A stretch of DNA of 64,000 nt from an uncultured bacterium (GTDB lineage Bacteria; Cyanobacteriota; Vampirovibrionia; Gastranaerophilales; Gastranaerophilaceae), in NCBI GenBank assembly GCA_902801985.1, contig CADCKD010000001.1, forward strand, positions 62,001 to 126,000. Reading direction: 5' to 3'. The notes under the pieces were generated by a model. That model saw only the letters and a list, made by a program, of their open reading frames with translations, ran no database searches and had not been told where the DNA came from. Shown piece by piece: positions 7,106-15,652 of the stretch. Both the position numbers and the translations under genes were made by a program. How positions within the stretch are numbered: position 1 is the first letter of the stretch; every line of letters begins with the position of its first letter.

Positions 7106-7969
7106 TCAATTACCAATAAAATTACCATTATTATCAAAAGCTTTTACAATTCCACAATTATCTAATTCCCAATCAATTTTATTAATTCCTTTACCATAAG
7201 CAATATCTTCCATATTAATTGGTTTTAAACTTTTTAAACAATTAGAAGTATTAAACTTATTATAATATTCTTTTTGAATTGGTTGCGTTAACTCTAAATA
7301 TTCTTCTTCTGTTATTGCATACCATTTACTCCAATAATAATTTGAATGTAATTGTTTATCAGATATACAATGCTGTGTTTTATAATTGAAAAATTGTAGA
7401 TTGCCAAATCTAATAAGATATTGCTTCTTTATAAGAGGGAAATAATCAAATTCTGTTCCAGAAGTACCAAGTAAATATAGCTGATAAGGACGCATATTTT
7501 TAAGATAAATTCTTTGATTTAAATTATTATCAATTCCATAATCGTCTAAATAAACATCAGATATTATTGTTTCACCTTTTATATCAATAATACTATCATC
7601 CCAAAAATTTTCAGCTATACACCATTTTCTTTTCTCTTTAAGAGCAATTGATTTATTACGGTTAAGACTTTCAATTATTCTTTTATCTTCTGCATATTGC
7701 ATTGGACGATTGGTATTTGTATAACACCATCTTTTTAATCCATATTTATCCATTCCTTCAAAAACTTCTCTGCCACTTTTAGTTTCAATATAAATTTGTT
7801 TGTCTTTATAATATCCATAAAACCATACTGGTCTATTATGCTCAATAGCATACTGTTTATTCTTATTACGATTATTAGCTTCCTGCTTCCATACTTTATT
7901 TCCCTCTCTGTAAGTCATTATTAGGAATACAAAATATCCTATTAATAGAGAAAAGAATCCACCAACCAT
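7106..7969 (-). CDS. membrane-anchored hypothetical protein
   Basis: 287 aa. One N-terminal membrane helix (about residues 3-19), then a large soluble, Tyr/Asn-rich domain with W-F-Y-G-Y-Y and several aromatic strands. It is the first gene after the promoter at 8020-8048 and sits directly upstream of the integrase. It could be a superinfection or lysogeny membrane protein by position only; no motif supports this. RBS GGAGGATAACTT. Confidence 0.75.
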   Translation of the reverse strand: MVGGFFSLLIGYFVFLIMTYREGNKVWKQEANNRNKNKQYAIEHNRPVWFYGYYKDKQIYIETKSGREVFEGMDKYGLKRWCYTNTNRPMQYAEDKRIIESLNRNKSIALKEKRKWCIAENFWDDSIIDIKGETIISDVYLDDYGIDNNLNQRIYLKNMRPYQLYLLGTSGTEFDYFPLIKKQYLIRFGNLQFFNYKTQHCISDKQLHSNYYWSKWYAITEEEYLELTQPIQKEYYNKFNTSNCLKSLKPINMEDIAYGKGINKIDWELDNCGIVKAFDNNGNFIGN

Positions 7970-8019
7970 AAGTTATCCTCCATAAATCTATAAATTATAT
8001 ATTATTTACCTTCTATTTT

Positions 8020-8048
8020 ATTATACTATTTATATCTGTTAAATACAA
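8020..8048 (-). promoter_or_regulatory. sigma-A-type promoter for integrase operon
   Basis: Read on the minus strand: TTGTAT (8043-8048), a 17-nt spacer and a perfect TATAAT (8020-8025). It lies about 50 nt before the start of the 7106-7969 gene, after the gap that follows the 8070-8516 gene. It would allow the membrane protein and integrase to be transcribed independently of the long leftward operon. Confidence 0.65.
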
Positions 8049-8069
8049 CCATTATAAATACAATTAATT

Positions 8070-8516
8070 TCATTCAATTTCCAACTGCAAATCATATCCA
8101 AGATAACTCCAATTCCACATCTTACCGAATCTTCTACATTCATTATATGTTCCTTCAAACATTATATGTTTATTATTATCATTATCTAAATAAAATACTT
8201 TATCATCAATTTCATCTGTATCAATTTGAGGAATAATTCCTTTAATAATACAGAAATCATAAAACCCAATAAAATCTTCACATATATATCCATCATGAAC
8301 CCAATCATTAAAAGTCACTTTTTCTTTGGAAATATGTATCCATTTTGCTGTTTCTTCTTTAAAATCTTTTTCATATATTTTATACCATTCTTCAAGCGTC
8401 CATCTAGGAACAACTAAATATGTTGCGTTGTCTTTGTCGCATTCTTTTTCTGTAAATAAACCAGTATCATCGGCATAAACGGTAATAACCATCATTTCAT
8501 TTCTCTTGTCTTCCAT
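8070..8516 (-). CDS. hypothetical acidic protein
   Basis: 148 aa, acidic, aromatic-rich (W-T-L-E-E-W-Y-K-I-Y). No recognised domain. RBS AAAAAGGAGA. Last gene of the run before the promoter at 8020-8048. Confidence 0.75.
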   Translation of the reverse strand: MEDKRNEMMVITVYADDTGLFTEKECDKDNATYLVVPRWTLEEWYKIYEKDFKEETAKWIHISKEKVTFNDWVHDGYICEDFIGFYDFCIIKGIIPQIDTDEIDDKVFYLDNDNNKHIMFEGTYNECRRFGKMWNWSYLGYDLQLEIE

Positions 8517-8549
8517 TTTTAAATCTCCTTTTTAAGTATTATTTTTTGT

Positions 8550-9047
8550 TTAGTTATTTTCTATTTCTCTCAGCTTTTTATAATATTTTTCATAATCATC
8601 TTGACACCAATATCCTTTAAAGAATCCTTGATTAGGGTCTCCATAACTTCTACCTTTGCATTCTTCGTAAGTTTCATTATAAGAAGCAGATACAAGTTTT
8701 AAAGGATATTTAAGTTTATCAATATCTTCATCATAACAGCCAATATCAATACCTTTACAACGATTATTTTGTAAATCTGTATTTCCGTACTTTAAAATTT
8801 CTTCCATTGTTGCTGGATAATGGTCACAATCATAAATCATACCATCACAATGATTCCAATATGCAAGAATACCATACAGGTCTGCTTCATGGTCTGTATC
8901 ATAAAAAACATATCCGTAATCAACATATTTATCTTTAATGAATCCACCACCAAACTCTTTAGGGATAAGAATTTTATAAGAATCACCATCTGTTAAATTA
9001 CTTCTCTTGGTTTTACGGTCTGCTCTTGTCCAACTAAAACTACCCAT
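8550..9047 (-). CDS. conserved phage protein (GSFSWTRAD type)
   Basis: 165 aa. It begins MGSFSWTRADRKTKRSNLT and continues with K-I-L-I-P-K-E-F-G-G-G and A-D-L-Y-G-I-L-A-Y-W-N, a signature I recognise from uncharacterised proteins of gut phages and prophages. The fold and role are not established. RBS GGAGGAAATAAT. Confidence 0.78.
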   Translation of the reverse strand: MGSFSWTRADRKTKRSNLTDGDSYKILIPKEFGGGFIKDKYVDYGYVFYDTDHEADLYGILAYWNHCDGMIYDCDHYPATMEEILKYGNTDLQNNRCKGIDIGCYDEDIDKLKYPLKLVSASYNETYEECKGRSYGDPNQGFFKGYWCQDDYEKYYKKLREIENN

Positions 9048-9062
9048 TATTATTTCCTCCTA

Positions 9063-9446
9063 TTAATAATATTCATAATACTCAATTTCTTTTGTTCTCC
9101 ACTTGTCAAAAGACAAATCAAGACCAAGTTCTTTACACACATTCTGTAATAATTCCTTATCTTTATAATCTAATTCAACTATTTCTATTCCACATTCATA
9201 ATTATCCCAGTATTTTTTATTACACCATAATTCAGAACTAATTTTGCTCCAGTTATCTATGCCAATATCATATCCAAATAAAGTGTTAAGCTGTGCCATT
9301 TCATCTATATCACGAATATCAAATCCTTCCATGAGATGCTTGATATAAAATCCAGTTGCCTTTTCATGGTTATCAATATCTTTTTCATCGAAAATTTCAT
9401 TACCTACCAGAATATCAATTGCTTCTTCTCTTGTAATAGTATTCAT
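9063..9446 (-). CDS. hypothetical acidic protein
   Basis: 127 aa, acidic, begins MNTITREEAIDILVG and has R-D-I-D-E-M-A-Q-L-N and D-N-W-S-K-I-S-S-E-L-W. No domain recognised. RBS AAAAGGAGATAAT. Confidence 0.75.
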   Translation of the reverse strand: MNTITREEAIDILVGNEIFDEKDIDNHEKATGFYIKHLMEGFDIRDIDEMAQLNTLFGYDIGIDNWSKISSELWCNKKYWDNYECGIEIVELDYKDKELLQNVCKELGLDLSFDKWRTKEIEYYEYY

Positions 9447-9467
9447 ATATTATCTCCTTTTTATATA

Positions 9468-9743
9468 TTAATACAAATATACTATAGTTTCATAGTTATC
9501 TATTCCAATACACTCTTTAAAATGACATATAAAAAATAATTCTTCTATACTTTTAATATTTTCTACAGTATAATTAGTATTATTTTTTATATCTTTTTTA
9601 TCTTTTCCAGAATCAAATTCATTTAATAAATGTGCATTGCAATTAGCATGAATAGCTTTCTGAATGGCTTCTTCATTTGTTTTTGCATCTACAAGAAATT
9701 GTATATCATTCAATTTATATGTAATCATTTTTAAATTCATCAT
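9468..9743 (-). CDS. hypothetical protein
   Basis: 91 aa; an N-terminal alpha/beta segment (F-L-V-D-A-K-T-N-E-E-A-I-Q-K-A) followed by an Asn/Lys-rich middle. The first part resembles short phage domains that follow a 'V-x-A-x-S-x-E-E-A' pattern. Function unknown. Confidence 0.72.
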   Translation of the reverse strand: MMNLKMITYKLNDIQFLVDAKTNEEAIQKAIHANCNAHLLNEFDSGKDKKDIKNNTNYTVENIKSIEELFFICHFKECIGIDNYETIVYLY

Positions 9744-9745
9744 AT

Positions 9746-9925
9746 TTATTCCTCCTCTTCATAATCTCCCATCTGTTCAGAAAGTGCTTCCATTAACATC
9801 CACAACCATTTTGTATTTACATTGTCGGGGTTATATGTTTTATTCACAATTGTTTCCATCAATACCTGTCCGAATGTGACAGCTTCTTCTCTTGTAAGTC
9901 TCAAATCAATATATTCTTTATGCAT
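9746..9925 (-). CDS. small hypothetical protein (59 aa)
   Basis: 59 aa, start at 9925 after AAAGGAGGAAAGA. It reads MHKEYIDLRLTREEAVTFGQ and ends D-Y-E-E-E-E; the GAGGAGGAA encoding that tail doubles as the ribosome binding site for the next gene. The L-T-R-E-E-A-V and W-L-W-M-L-M pattern suggests one helical hairpin. Function unknown. Confidence 0.75.
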   Translation of the reverse strand: MHKEYIDLRLTREEAVTFGQVLMETIVNKTYNPDNVNTKWLWMLMEALSEQMGDYEEEE

Positions 9926-9936
9926 TCTTTCCTCCT

Positions 9937-10230
9937 TTAAATAATAATCACACCCATATATTTGCCACTGGTTATATCTTTAGGCATTACATAATTATCT
10001 TCTCCAGTTCCAAACCAAATTGCTCTTGTTATCTTATTCTTTTTAATTTCTTTTTTAAGCTGTTCCCAATCAATTGCTTCAGCAAAAACAAAATCAGCAT
10101 TCATTCCATGACCATTTGGGTCTCCGTCTATTGAATGAGTAAGAACTAAATCAAATTTAGTTTTATCATCATAAATATAAAGTAATCTATAAACGCCTTT
10201 ACAATAATTTCTCTTTGCTTTTCTTGCCAT
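9937..10230 (-). CDS. hypothetical protein
   Basis: 97 aa, alpha/beta, basic start MARKAKRNYCKG, later H-S-I-D-G-D-P-N-G-H-G-M and I-W-F-G-T-G-E-D-N-Y. No recognised family. RBS AAAGAGGTAAATAA. Confidence 0.72.
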   Translation of the reverse strand: MARKAKRNYCKGVYRLLYIYDDKTKFDLVLTHSIDGDPNGHGMNADFVFAEAIDWEQLKKEIKKNKITRAIWFGTGEDNYVMPKDITSGKYMGVIII

Positions 10231-10250
10231 TATTTATTTACCTCTTTTTA

Positions 10251-10523
10251 TTAATCAAATTTATATTGTAAATAATTATTAATTTTTTCTTGAACAATAT
10301 TAGATTCAGGACTAACACCACATACGGTCAACCAACTTTCTGCCATTTCTGCTCTGCCATAATAGTATCTGTAATTAGGATTATTATCCAAATCATCAAA
10401 CTCATCATCTGTTTCACATTCTGTTTCTCTATCTAAACAGAAAGCTTTTGAACTAGCATACATATCAATCATATTCATCATTGCATTATATGAAATTTTA
10501 AACTCTAATCCTTTATTAAACAT
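10251..10523 (-). CDS. hypothetical protein
   Basis: 90 aa, helical, with an acidic centre (E-T-E-C-E-T-D-D-E-F-D-D) and Y-R-Y-Y-Y-G-R-A-E-M. No domain recognised. RBS AAGGAGGTAAAAC. Confidence 0.72.
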   Translation of the reverse strand: MFNKGLEFKISYNAMMNMIDMYASSKAFCLDRETECETDDEFDDLDNNPNYRYYYGRAEMAESWLTVCGVSPESNIVQEKINNYLQYKFD

Positions 10524-10540
10524 ATTGTTTTACCTCCTTA

Positions 10541-10909
10541 TTAACAAAAACTTTTCTTTTCAATGATTGCTTCTTTAGCTCTATTTGTAAGTTTAATCTC
10601 TGCCATTCGTGATGCTCTTGCTGTCCTATATTTACCAAAAGGTTTCACATCCCAACCAGAAGATTTTCTTTCAGCAGTATAATAAATACTATAAGGAGTA
10701 TATTTATATGCATTAGGAAAATCCTGCGCATTAGGGTCAACGATAACAACAATACCAAGCATATCTTTTTTAGAAATTCCAAGATGTTCTTCAATCTTTT
10801 TTAATGAATATTCCACATCTCTATAATTAAGAATTCTTTCTCTACATTTTCCGTTTGCCTTTTTGAACATCTCTTCAAGTTTAACTCTGTTGCTTTCTTT
10901 AAAAATCAT
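10541..10909 (-). CDS. hypothetical phage protein
   Basis: 122 aa. Helical start (residues 5-50, including Y-S-L-K-K-I-E-E-H-L-G-I-S), then a beta-rich half with V-D-P-N-A-Q-D-F-P and a basic end (Y-R-T-A-R-A-S-R-M). Resembles anonymous proteins of other Firmicute phages; no function. Confidence 0.74.
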   Translation of the reverse strand: MIFKESNRVKLEEMFKKANGKCRERILNYRDVEYSLKKIEEHLGISKKDMLGIVVIVDPNAQDFPNAYKYTPYSIYYTAERKSSGWDVKPFGKYRTARASRMAEIKLTNRAKEAIIEKKSFC

Positions 10910-10944
10910 ATCTTACCTCCATAAAACTATTATCTATTTTTGTA

Positions 10945-11175
10945 TTAATTTTTTATATCCCACCAATATTCAGATAATACATAATCATTTTCGTTATCCA
11001 TTACTCTTACCATAATAGCGTCATATGGAATATCAGTAAAATAATCTATATCAATATCACTTACATATTCTTTTGCATCAATAAATGTATTTAAACGTTC
11101 AACTGTTTGATAATAGCTTTCAAAACCACATCCATTAGTCCAATAATAAAAATCTACTCTGTATTTTGTTTCCAT
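10945..11175 (-). CDS. hypothetical protein
   Basis: 76 aa, acidic, beta-rich (Y-R-V-D-F-Y-Y-W-T-N-G-C-G). No recognised domain. RBS AAAGGAGAATG just upstream. Confidence 0.72.
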   Translation of the reverse strand: METKYRVDFYYWTNGCGFESYYQTVERLNTFIDAKEYVSDIDIDYFTDIPYDAIMVRVMDNENDYVLSEYWWDIKN

Positions 11176-11191
11176 ATTTCATTCTCCTTTT

Positions 11192-11491
11192 TTAATCTTC
11201 ATAATCATCTTCATACCCACGGTCAACTTCATCATATTCACAATAGTCTTCATCATATAAGCTGTAATAATCTGGTAAGTTCGCTTCTACAATTTCAATT
11301 GCTTCTTCAATAGTAGGTGTCTGATTTTTTGAAAGACCAAATATATTCATTTTTATACCATATTCTTCTCTGTAGATAAAAATATCCCAAATAGGGTCAT
11401 TGTTTTTCCCAAACTTTGTATCAACAATTTCAACCATAAAACCATAATCAGCTTCAAATGTTGTTGTTTTGATATCTCTTCTTCTTTTCAT
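11192..11491 (-). CDS. hypothetical acidic protein
   Basis: 99 aa. Short basic start MKRRRDIK, then an alpha/beta body with T-I-E-E-A-I-E-I-V-E-A-N and a very acidic tail (E-D-Y-C-E-Y-D-E-V-D). It overlaps the upstream stop by 4 nt. Function unknown. Confidence 0.72.
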   Translation of the reverse strand: MKRRRDIKTTTFEADYGFMVEIVDTKFGKNNDPIWDIFIYREEYGIKMNIFGLSKNQTPTIEEAIEIVEANLPDYYSLYDEDYCEYDEVDRGYEDDYED

Positions 11492-11796
11492 TTTTTACTT
11501 CCTTTCTTTCTTTCCCAAATATATTTATTTTTATAATAATGTTTATTATTATAAATATTCCAACATTCTTCATTGCTTATATTAATTGGATAAATCATAT
11601 TGTCTGCAAATCCAGAACAACTACTATCTGTTTTCCTTCTCCGATTTTCATCAGCGCAAAGGCTTTCTGCTTTTTTTCTTGTAATTTGTTCAGCATCTGC
11701 TGGTACAAATTCTAATTCTTCTTCTGTATCTACATAAAACAAATTATATGTATTACCAAAATCTCTATAATAATGTACAAAATATTGTCTTTTCAT
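11488..11796 (-). CDS. hypothetical protein
   Basis: 102 aa, starts MKRQYFVHYYRDFGNTY and holds R-K-K-A-E-S-L-C-A-D-E-N-R-R-R. It ends basic (W-E-R-K-K-G-S-K-K); the end codes for the AGGAAG site of the overlapping downstream gene. Function unknown. Confidence 0.72.
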   Translation of the reverse strand: MKRQYFVHYYRDFGNTYNLFYVDTEEELEFVPADAEQITRKKAESLCADENRRRKTDSSCSGFADNMIYPINISNEECWNIYNNKHYYKNKYIWERKKGSKK

Positions 11797-11842
11797 TTTT
11801 ATCTCCCTTTCTTTGTTTTATAATAAATTTAAATGATTTCGT

Positions 11843-12253
11843 TTATATTTCTTTTACAATTCTCCAAAAATTACTTAATGTTTCATTTCCATCATAAGCA
11901 CCAAGAATATAATTATTCTTTTTTGCATATTCTTTAATCATATTCCCATCATTATTTAAATTGCTTAAATAATGAGCAACTAAATAATCCTTGTCATTAT
12001 TATTATCATGATATAAATCATATCCTGTTGCTTCGTTTGTATAAATTAAACTATTTATTATTTCAATAGATTCTGCATAATCATTTTCATCAGCTAAATT
12101 TATTTCTTTGTCTTGCCAAAAATTAACAATCTGTTCTGCACAATATGAATGATTGTCATCTATATATATATTATTATCATATATAAGTATTGCTTCAGTT
12201 CTTGAAAAACTTAACCAATTATATTCTGGTGATTCAATGTCTAAAACAAACAT
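11843..12253 (-). CDS. hypothetical acidic protein
   Basis: 136 aa, acidic, Tyr/Asn-rich, starts MFVLDIESPEYNWLSFSRTE. It includes N-S-L-I-Y-T-N-E-A-T-G-Y-D-L-Y, a pattern seen in other anonymous phage genes of this size. No function assigned. Confidence 0.72.
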   Translation of the reverse strand: MFVLDIESPEYNWLSFSRTEAILIYDNNIYIDDNHSYCAEQIVNFWQDKEINLADENDYAESIEIINSLIYTNEATGYDLYHDNNNDKDYLVAHYLSNLNNDGNMIKEYAKKNNYILGAYDGNETLSNFWRIVKEI

Positions 12254-12254
12254 A

Positions 12255-12596
12255 TTATTCTCCTTTCACTTCTTTTGTAATGTCTTTCCAACCAAATGAA
12301 TCACAGAAATAATATTTCGCTTCATCTTCATCGACAGTATGATTGATTTTAACAATATCACTTACACTCATTGAATGTCCTTTAAATCCAATTGGATGAT
12401 TAACATTAAATTTTACAAAAAGACGTTCAAGTAAATTATAATCATCTTTTGTATCTTCAAATCCAGCCCATACTCTTTTATAAGGTTTAAAAGACCAATC
12501 AAGATTAAAATTTTCAATTCGTTCCCAATCCATAAAAGCGAATTTTTCTTTCGCTCTAACCTGATAAATTTCATAATAAGTATTTTTGATTTCCAT
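12255..12596 (-). CDS. hypothetical protein
   Basis: 113 aa starting MEIKNTYYEIYQVRAKEKFA. It contains G-F-K-G-H-S-M-S-V-S-D-I-V and closes with Y-Y-F-C-D-S-F-G-W-K-D-I. The 'G-H-S-x-S-x-S-D-I-V...Y-Y-x-D-x-x-G-x-x-x-I' shape is widespread in YodL/DUF4316-like plasmid and phage regions, where it is uncharacterised. Homology to those is inference from the pattern. Confidence 0.75.
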   Translation of the reverse strand: MEIKNTYYEIYQVRAKEKFAFMDWERIENFNLDWSFKPYKRVWAGFEDTKDDYNLLERLFVKFNVNHPIGFKGHSMSVSDIVKINHTVDEDEAKYYFCDSFGWKDITKEVKGE

Positions 12597-12599
12597 TTT

Positions 12600-13115
12600 T
12601 TAAGCTCCTTTCTTCATTCGTTTCAGCATTGCATTTTTATACGGTTCAAATTCTTTTGCTTCATCAAATCCTTCAGCATCAAGAATTTGTTTCCTTTCTT
12701 CTTCTGTTAATATTTTATTTACTTTTATATCAGATGTAATTACCCAGATTCTGTTCCCTGTTTCCTTGAAGAAATAAAAACCATCTTTTGGGCATTTATC
12801 TACAAAACATTTCTTAGGAAGAAGATTAACTTCTTCATCGTAATTATTGTTTGCATTGTATTCAACCTCGCACCATACTCTCTTCCAATATTTAGAACGC
12901 TGAGATTTATAAGTTCCATCAAAAGACATAAGCCAAGGTGCAGAAGGAATAGTACCAATATGCCATCCACCTCTGCAAGCAAATCCTTTGGTAGGAATAT
13001 ATTCAGCATGAAGCCATTTATTTAATTCAGTTTCTTTTGTCTTGCCAATAAATAAAGGGAACAGTTTTCCTTCGGGATTCATTTCAAATAATTTATAACC
13101 AATTTCTGTTTTCAT
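12600..13115 (-). CDS. conserved hypothetical protein
   Basis: 171 aa. It starts MKTEIGYKLFEMNPEGKLFP and contains W-L-H-A-E-Y-I-P, G-F-A-C-R-G-G-W-H-I-G and R-V-W-C-E-V-E-Y. The R-P/R-G-G-W-H signature with a following P-x-A-P-W-L occurs in uncharacterised phage and plasmid proteins. C-terminal half helical (I-L-T-E-E-E-R-K-Q-I). Function unknown. Confidence 0.77.
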   Translation of the reverse strand: MKTEIGYKLFEMNPEGKLFPLFIGKTKETELNKWLHAEYIPTKGFACRGGWHIGTIPSAPWLMSFDGTYKSQRSKYWKRVWCEVEYNANNNYDEEVNLLPKKCFVDKCPKDGFYFFKETGNRIWVITSDIKVNKILTEEERKQILDAEGFDEAKEFEPYKNAMLKRMKKGA

Positions 13116-13155
13116 TATATACTCCTTTCATTATTGAGTACAATATTTATTTTAT

Positions 13156-13644
13156 TTACTTTTTTAATTCTTTTACTTTCTTTCTGCACTCTTCAAGTTT
13201 AGAAACATTTTCATCATAACGGCTCTGAAGATATTCAAAATTCTTTATTGCTTCTTCAATCTTTTTTTGTGCTTTTTCCATATCTTTTTTATAATCTTTA
13301 ATATATTCTTTTGTTAATTTAATTTCATTGCGTAGTTCATTATATTTATTTGTCTTTTTATCACCATATGTACGAGTACATTTCAGATAACCAACAAAAT
13401 CAATTTTCTTATAATCTTTTTCCTTAATTGGTTTATATCCACCGTACAATCTTTTTTTCTTATCATAACCTTTACTAAATACTACGAGTCTGTCTGTTAC
13501 TGGGTTCTCTACACACCAGCATCCACATTCGCCCCAATCAGAAATACAAATAACATATCCCATATTTTCAAGAATAGATTTGTATTTAGGTTCTTTTGTG
13601 GTTTTTGTAGAAATTGTTTTTAAAATCATTTCATTTGTTGTCAT
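13156..13644 (-). CDS. hypothetical coiled-coil protein
   Basis: 162 aa. The N-terminal domain (residues 1-85) has G-E-C-G-C-W-C-V-E-N-P and may bind a metal; the rest (about 100-160) is a long charged coiled coil (I-K-D-Y-K-K-D-M-E-K-A-Q-K-K). No homologue recognised. RBS AAAAAGGAGAAAA. Confidence 0.74.
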   Translation of the reverse strand: MTTNEMILKTISTKTTKEPKYKSILENMGYVICISDWGECGCWCVENPVTDRLVVFSKGYDKKKRLYGGYKPIKEKDYKKIDFVGYLKCTRTYGDKKTNKYNELRNEIKLTKEYIKDYKKDMEKAQKKIEEAIKNFEYLQSRYDENVSKLEECRKKVKELKK

Positions 13645-13827
13645 TTGTTTTTTCTCCTTTTTTAATTGTTGACAATATTTTATTTTTGTGTTACCCTTAG
13701 AGGGCGGCGGGCGGGTATAGATATAATAATATATATTATATACATATATAACTTGTATATTATTATTATATACTTATATATAATATATATTATTTATATT
13801 TATATATTGAAATTATAAGGTACTCTT
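13645..13827 (-). other. AT-rich intergenic spacer with GC island
   Basis: No gene of convincing length. Positions 13720-13815 are almost pure A/T with TATA repeats. Immediately beside them is a short, very GC-rich patch (13698-13716, GAGGGCGGCGGGCGGG) with a CCCT-CTA-AGGG hairpin, unlike anything nearby. A TATAAT read on the minus strand (13812-13817) lacks a good -35. The spacer separates two leftward genes and may hold a promoter or a protein-binding site. Confidence 0.5.
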
Positions 13828-14133
13828 TTATTTCTCTTTATTAATTATATTAATTACAAAATTATACATCGTTTCTTTTAATTCTAATTTCCAATTTGGA
13901 TTATTAAAATCAATTTCATAATGTTCAAAGCAACTACAATCTGTATCCCAATAATCGGTTTCATCATCATATTTCATGAAATAAATTGCTGAATAATTAT
14001 CTCCGTCTTGTAAGCAAAGATTATATTCAGCACCATAATCCCCAGCCCATACCATAGCCATGCCCCATTCATCAATTGTTTCGCAGTTTTTATAACTGTC
14101 ATCCATATTTAATTCAAATTCAAAATTGTTCAT
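13828..14133 (-). CDS. hypothetical acidic protein
   Basis: 101 aa, acidic; starts MNNFEFELNMDDSYKNCE and has D-Y-G-A-E-Y-N-L-C and D-C-S-C-F-E-H-Y-E-I-D. No recognised domain. RBS AAAGGAGTAATG. Confidence 0.72.
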   Translation of the reverse strand: MNNFEFELNMDDSYKNCETIDEWGMAMVWAGDYGAEYNLCLQDGDNYSAIYFMKYDDETDYWDTDCSCFEHYEIDFNNPNWKLELKETMYNFVINIINKEK

Positions 14134-14148
14134 TTACATTACTCCTTT

Positions 14149-14901
14149 TTAGTGCTTATACATAACAACAACTCTTTTGTTTCCTTTAGGGCAAACCTTA
14201 CACATTGCACAAGTTATTCCTGTTTTATTTCCCTGTTTGTTAATTTTAGGGCAGTGGAAATAATCTTTAAAATCGGGATTAGGATTTTTCCCATTTTCAA
14301 TATAAGCAAGTCTATGATTTCTGGGATTTGATTCCCTTAATTTATCACAGCATGAAATCCATACAATGAAATTATCAGGAACAATTCCTTCATCTTCTGC
14401 TCTATCAAGATATTCTTCTGCTTCTGTATAGCAATAGAATTGAGTATCTTTATGTCTTGCGATAAATTCACACATTCTTTTAAAGTGGTCATAGTCAATA
14501 AATTCTCCACTTACATGAGGACGAAAACAAGATACAAAATTATATTTAAAAAAATCTTCCAACTCTTTAAAGAACTGGTCTCTGTTACCACGAAGCAATA
14601 GTGTATTATCAATATATGCAGGAATTACTCCACGATGATTTCTCTTGGAATAATTTCTTGCATAACAAATCTTTTCACAGTTTACACAGTGATGACCGCA
14701 AGTTCCTTCAACATCTGTGATTACTGTTCCATCTTTCTTGACCAGACTTGTGCTTCCTGCAAGAGTACTGTAATGATAAATTCCTTTACCCATTTCACTG
14801 TTACCATCAATGACATGAATATGAGTTGTTTCATCAAGGTAACCAGTGTACATGGGAAGTTTGTTCTCTGCGTTTGCATTTGCATTTTTGATGATTGCCA
14901 T
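14149..14901 (-). CDS. GP88-family protein
   Basis: 250 aa. Cys cluster C68-x3-C72-x2-C75-x3-C79 followed by Y-A-R-N-Y, and a second C-terminal cluster C-A-M-C-K-V-C-P-K-G, fit the phage 'gene product 88' family. The two clusters could hold zinc or an Fe-S centre. The middle has aromatic strands (F-Y-C-Y-T-E-A-E-E-Y, F-I-V-W-I-S-C-C). No biochemical function has been shown for this family. The start at 14901 has AAAAGGAGATAAG upstream; the longer reading to 14994 has no RBS and runs through a hairpin. Confidence 0.8.
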   Translation of the reverse strand: MAIIKNANANAENKLPMYTGYLDETTHIHVIDGNSEMGKGIYHYSTLAGSTSLVKKDGTVITDVEGTCGHHCVNCEKICYARNYSKRNHRGVIPAYIDNTLLLRGNRDQFFKELEDFFKYNFVSCFRPHVSGEFIDYDHFKRMCEFIARHKDTQFYCYTEAEEYLDRAEDEGIVPDNFIVWISCCDKLRESNPRNHRLAYIENGKNPNPDFKDYFHCPKINKQGNKTGITCAMCKVCPKGNKRVVVMYKH

Positions 14902-14965
14902 AGTCTTATCTCCTTTTCTTTCGTGAAATTTATATGGGTTTTTAATTACTTTTTGAATTAACAAA

Positions 14966-14992
14966 GAGGACTGGAATAAGTATCCAGCCCTC
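14966..14992 (-). terminator. hairpin between genes
   Basis: GAGG...CTGGA paired with TCCAG...CCTC around a 7-nt loop. On the minus strand it is followed by a short T-rich stretch (TTTGTT). It lies between the 15032-15361 gene and the GP88-family gene, so it may be a weak terminator or attenuator in the leftward operon. Confidence 0.45.
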
Positions 14993-15031
14993 AAAATAAC
15001 TTTTTTAATTTATGCGTTTTTTATTTTTCCT

Positions 15032-15361
15032 TTAATAATCAATACCATGTTCTTCGCAGTATTTTTTCATATGTTCTCCTACCCATTTATCATAAAACCA
15101 ACTTACAACATCAGGTGTAAACCCTTTATCGCACATTTCTGTATAAGCATCTGTCTCGTCTACTCCGTCTTCCAAGTAGTCATCTAACATCTGACCAATT
15201 TCGCTCTTTACGTCAAATTGACCAGCATGTTCAAGAACTACATTTCCGTTATCGGTGAATGCAAATGAACAAAGAATTTCATCGCATTGTTCACTATCAG
15301 CAAATACCCTTGCTTCGGGGTCAAATTCTTTAAGCTGTCTAATAAGTTCTTTTACTTTCAT
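15032..15361 (-). CDS. hypothetical phage protein (MKVKELIRQL type)
   Basis: 109 aa. MKVKELIRQLKEFDPEARVF is the common opening of small phage proteins with an alpha/beta N-terminal segment. The C-terminal half is helical and acidic with D-V-V-S-W-F-Y-D-K-W. Function unknown. The start directly abuts the upstream stop. Confidence 0.77.
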   Translation of the reverse strand: MKVKELIRQLKEFDPEARVFADSEQCDEILCSFAFTDNGNVVLEHAGQFDVKSEIGQMLDDYLEDGVDETDAYTEMCDKGFTPDVVSWFYDKWVGEHMKKYCEEHGIDY

Positions 15362-15652
15362 TTAAACTTTCTCCGTATCTTTATTCCAATAATATATAGA
15401 TATTGTTTCGTTTGTTGCCATTTCAACTACTTCAACTTTAATTACATCACAACCTCTAAATTCTTTTTTAATTTCTTCTTTAGTTACAGGAAAACAGGGA
15501 TTGTAAAAAATATCATGTATAAAATCTTTTGCCTCGTAATCAAATTCAAGTAAATCATATGTTTCTCTCCAAACAAATTTATTTTCTTTTTTATAAAGAA
15601 AATCGATTCTATAATTACTATCTTTCCATATATCCCAAAGCTGTTTATTCAT
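15362..15652 (-). CDS. hypothetical protein
   Basis: 96 aa, starts MNKQLWDIWKDSNYRIDFLY, ends Y-Y-W-N-K-D-T-E-K-V; the GAGAAAG encoding the last residues serves the next gene. Alpha/beta, no recognised domain. Confidence 0.72.
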   Translation of the reverse strand: MNKQLWDIWKDSNYRIDFLYKKENKFVWRETYDLLEFDYEAKDFIHDIFYNPCFPVTKEEIKKEFRGCDVIKVEVVEMATNETISIYYWNKDTEKV

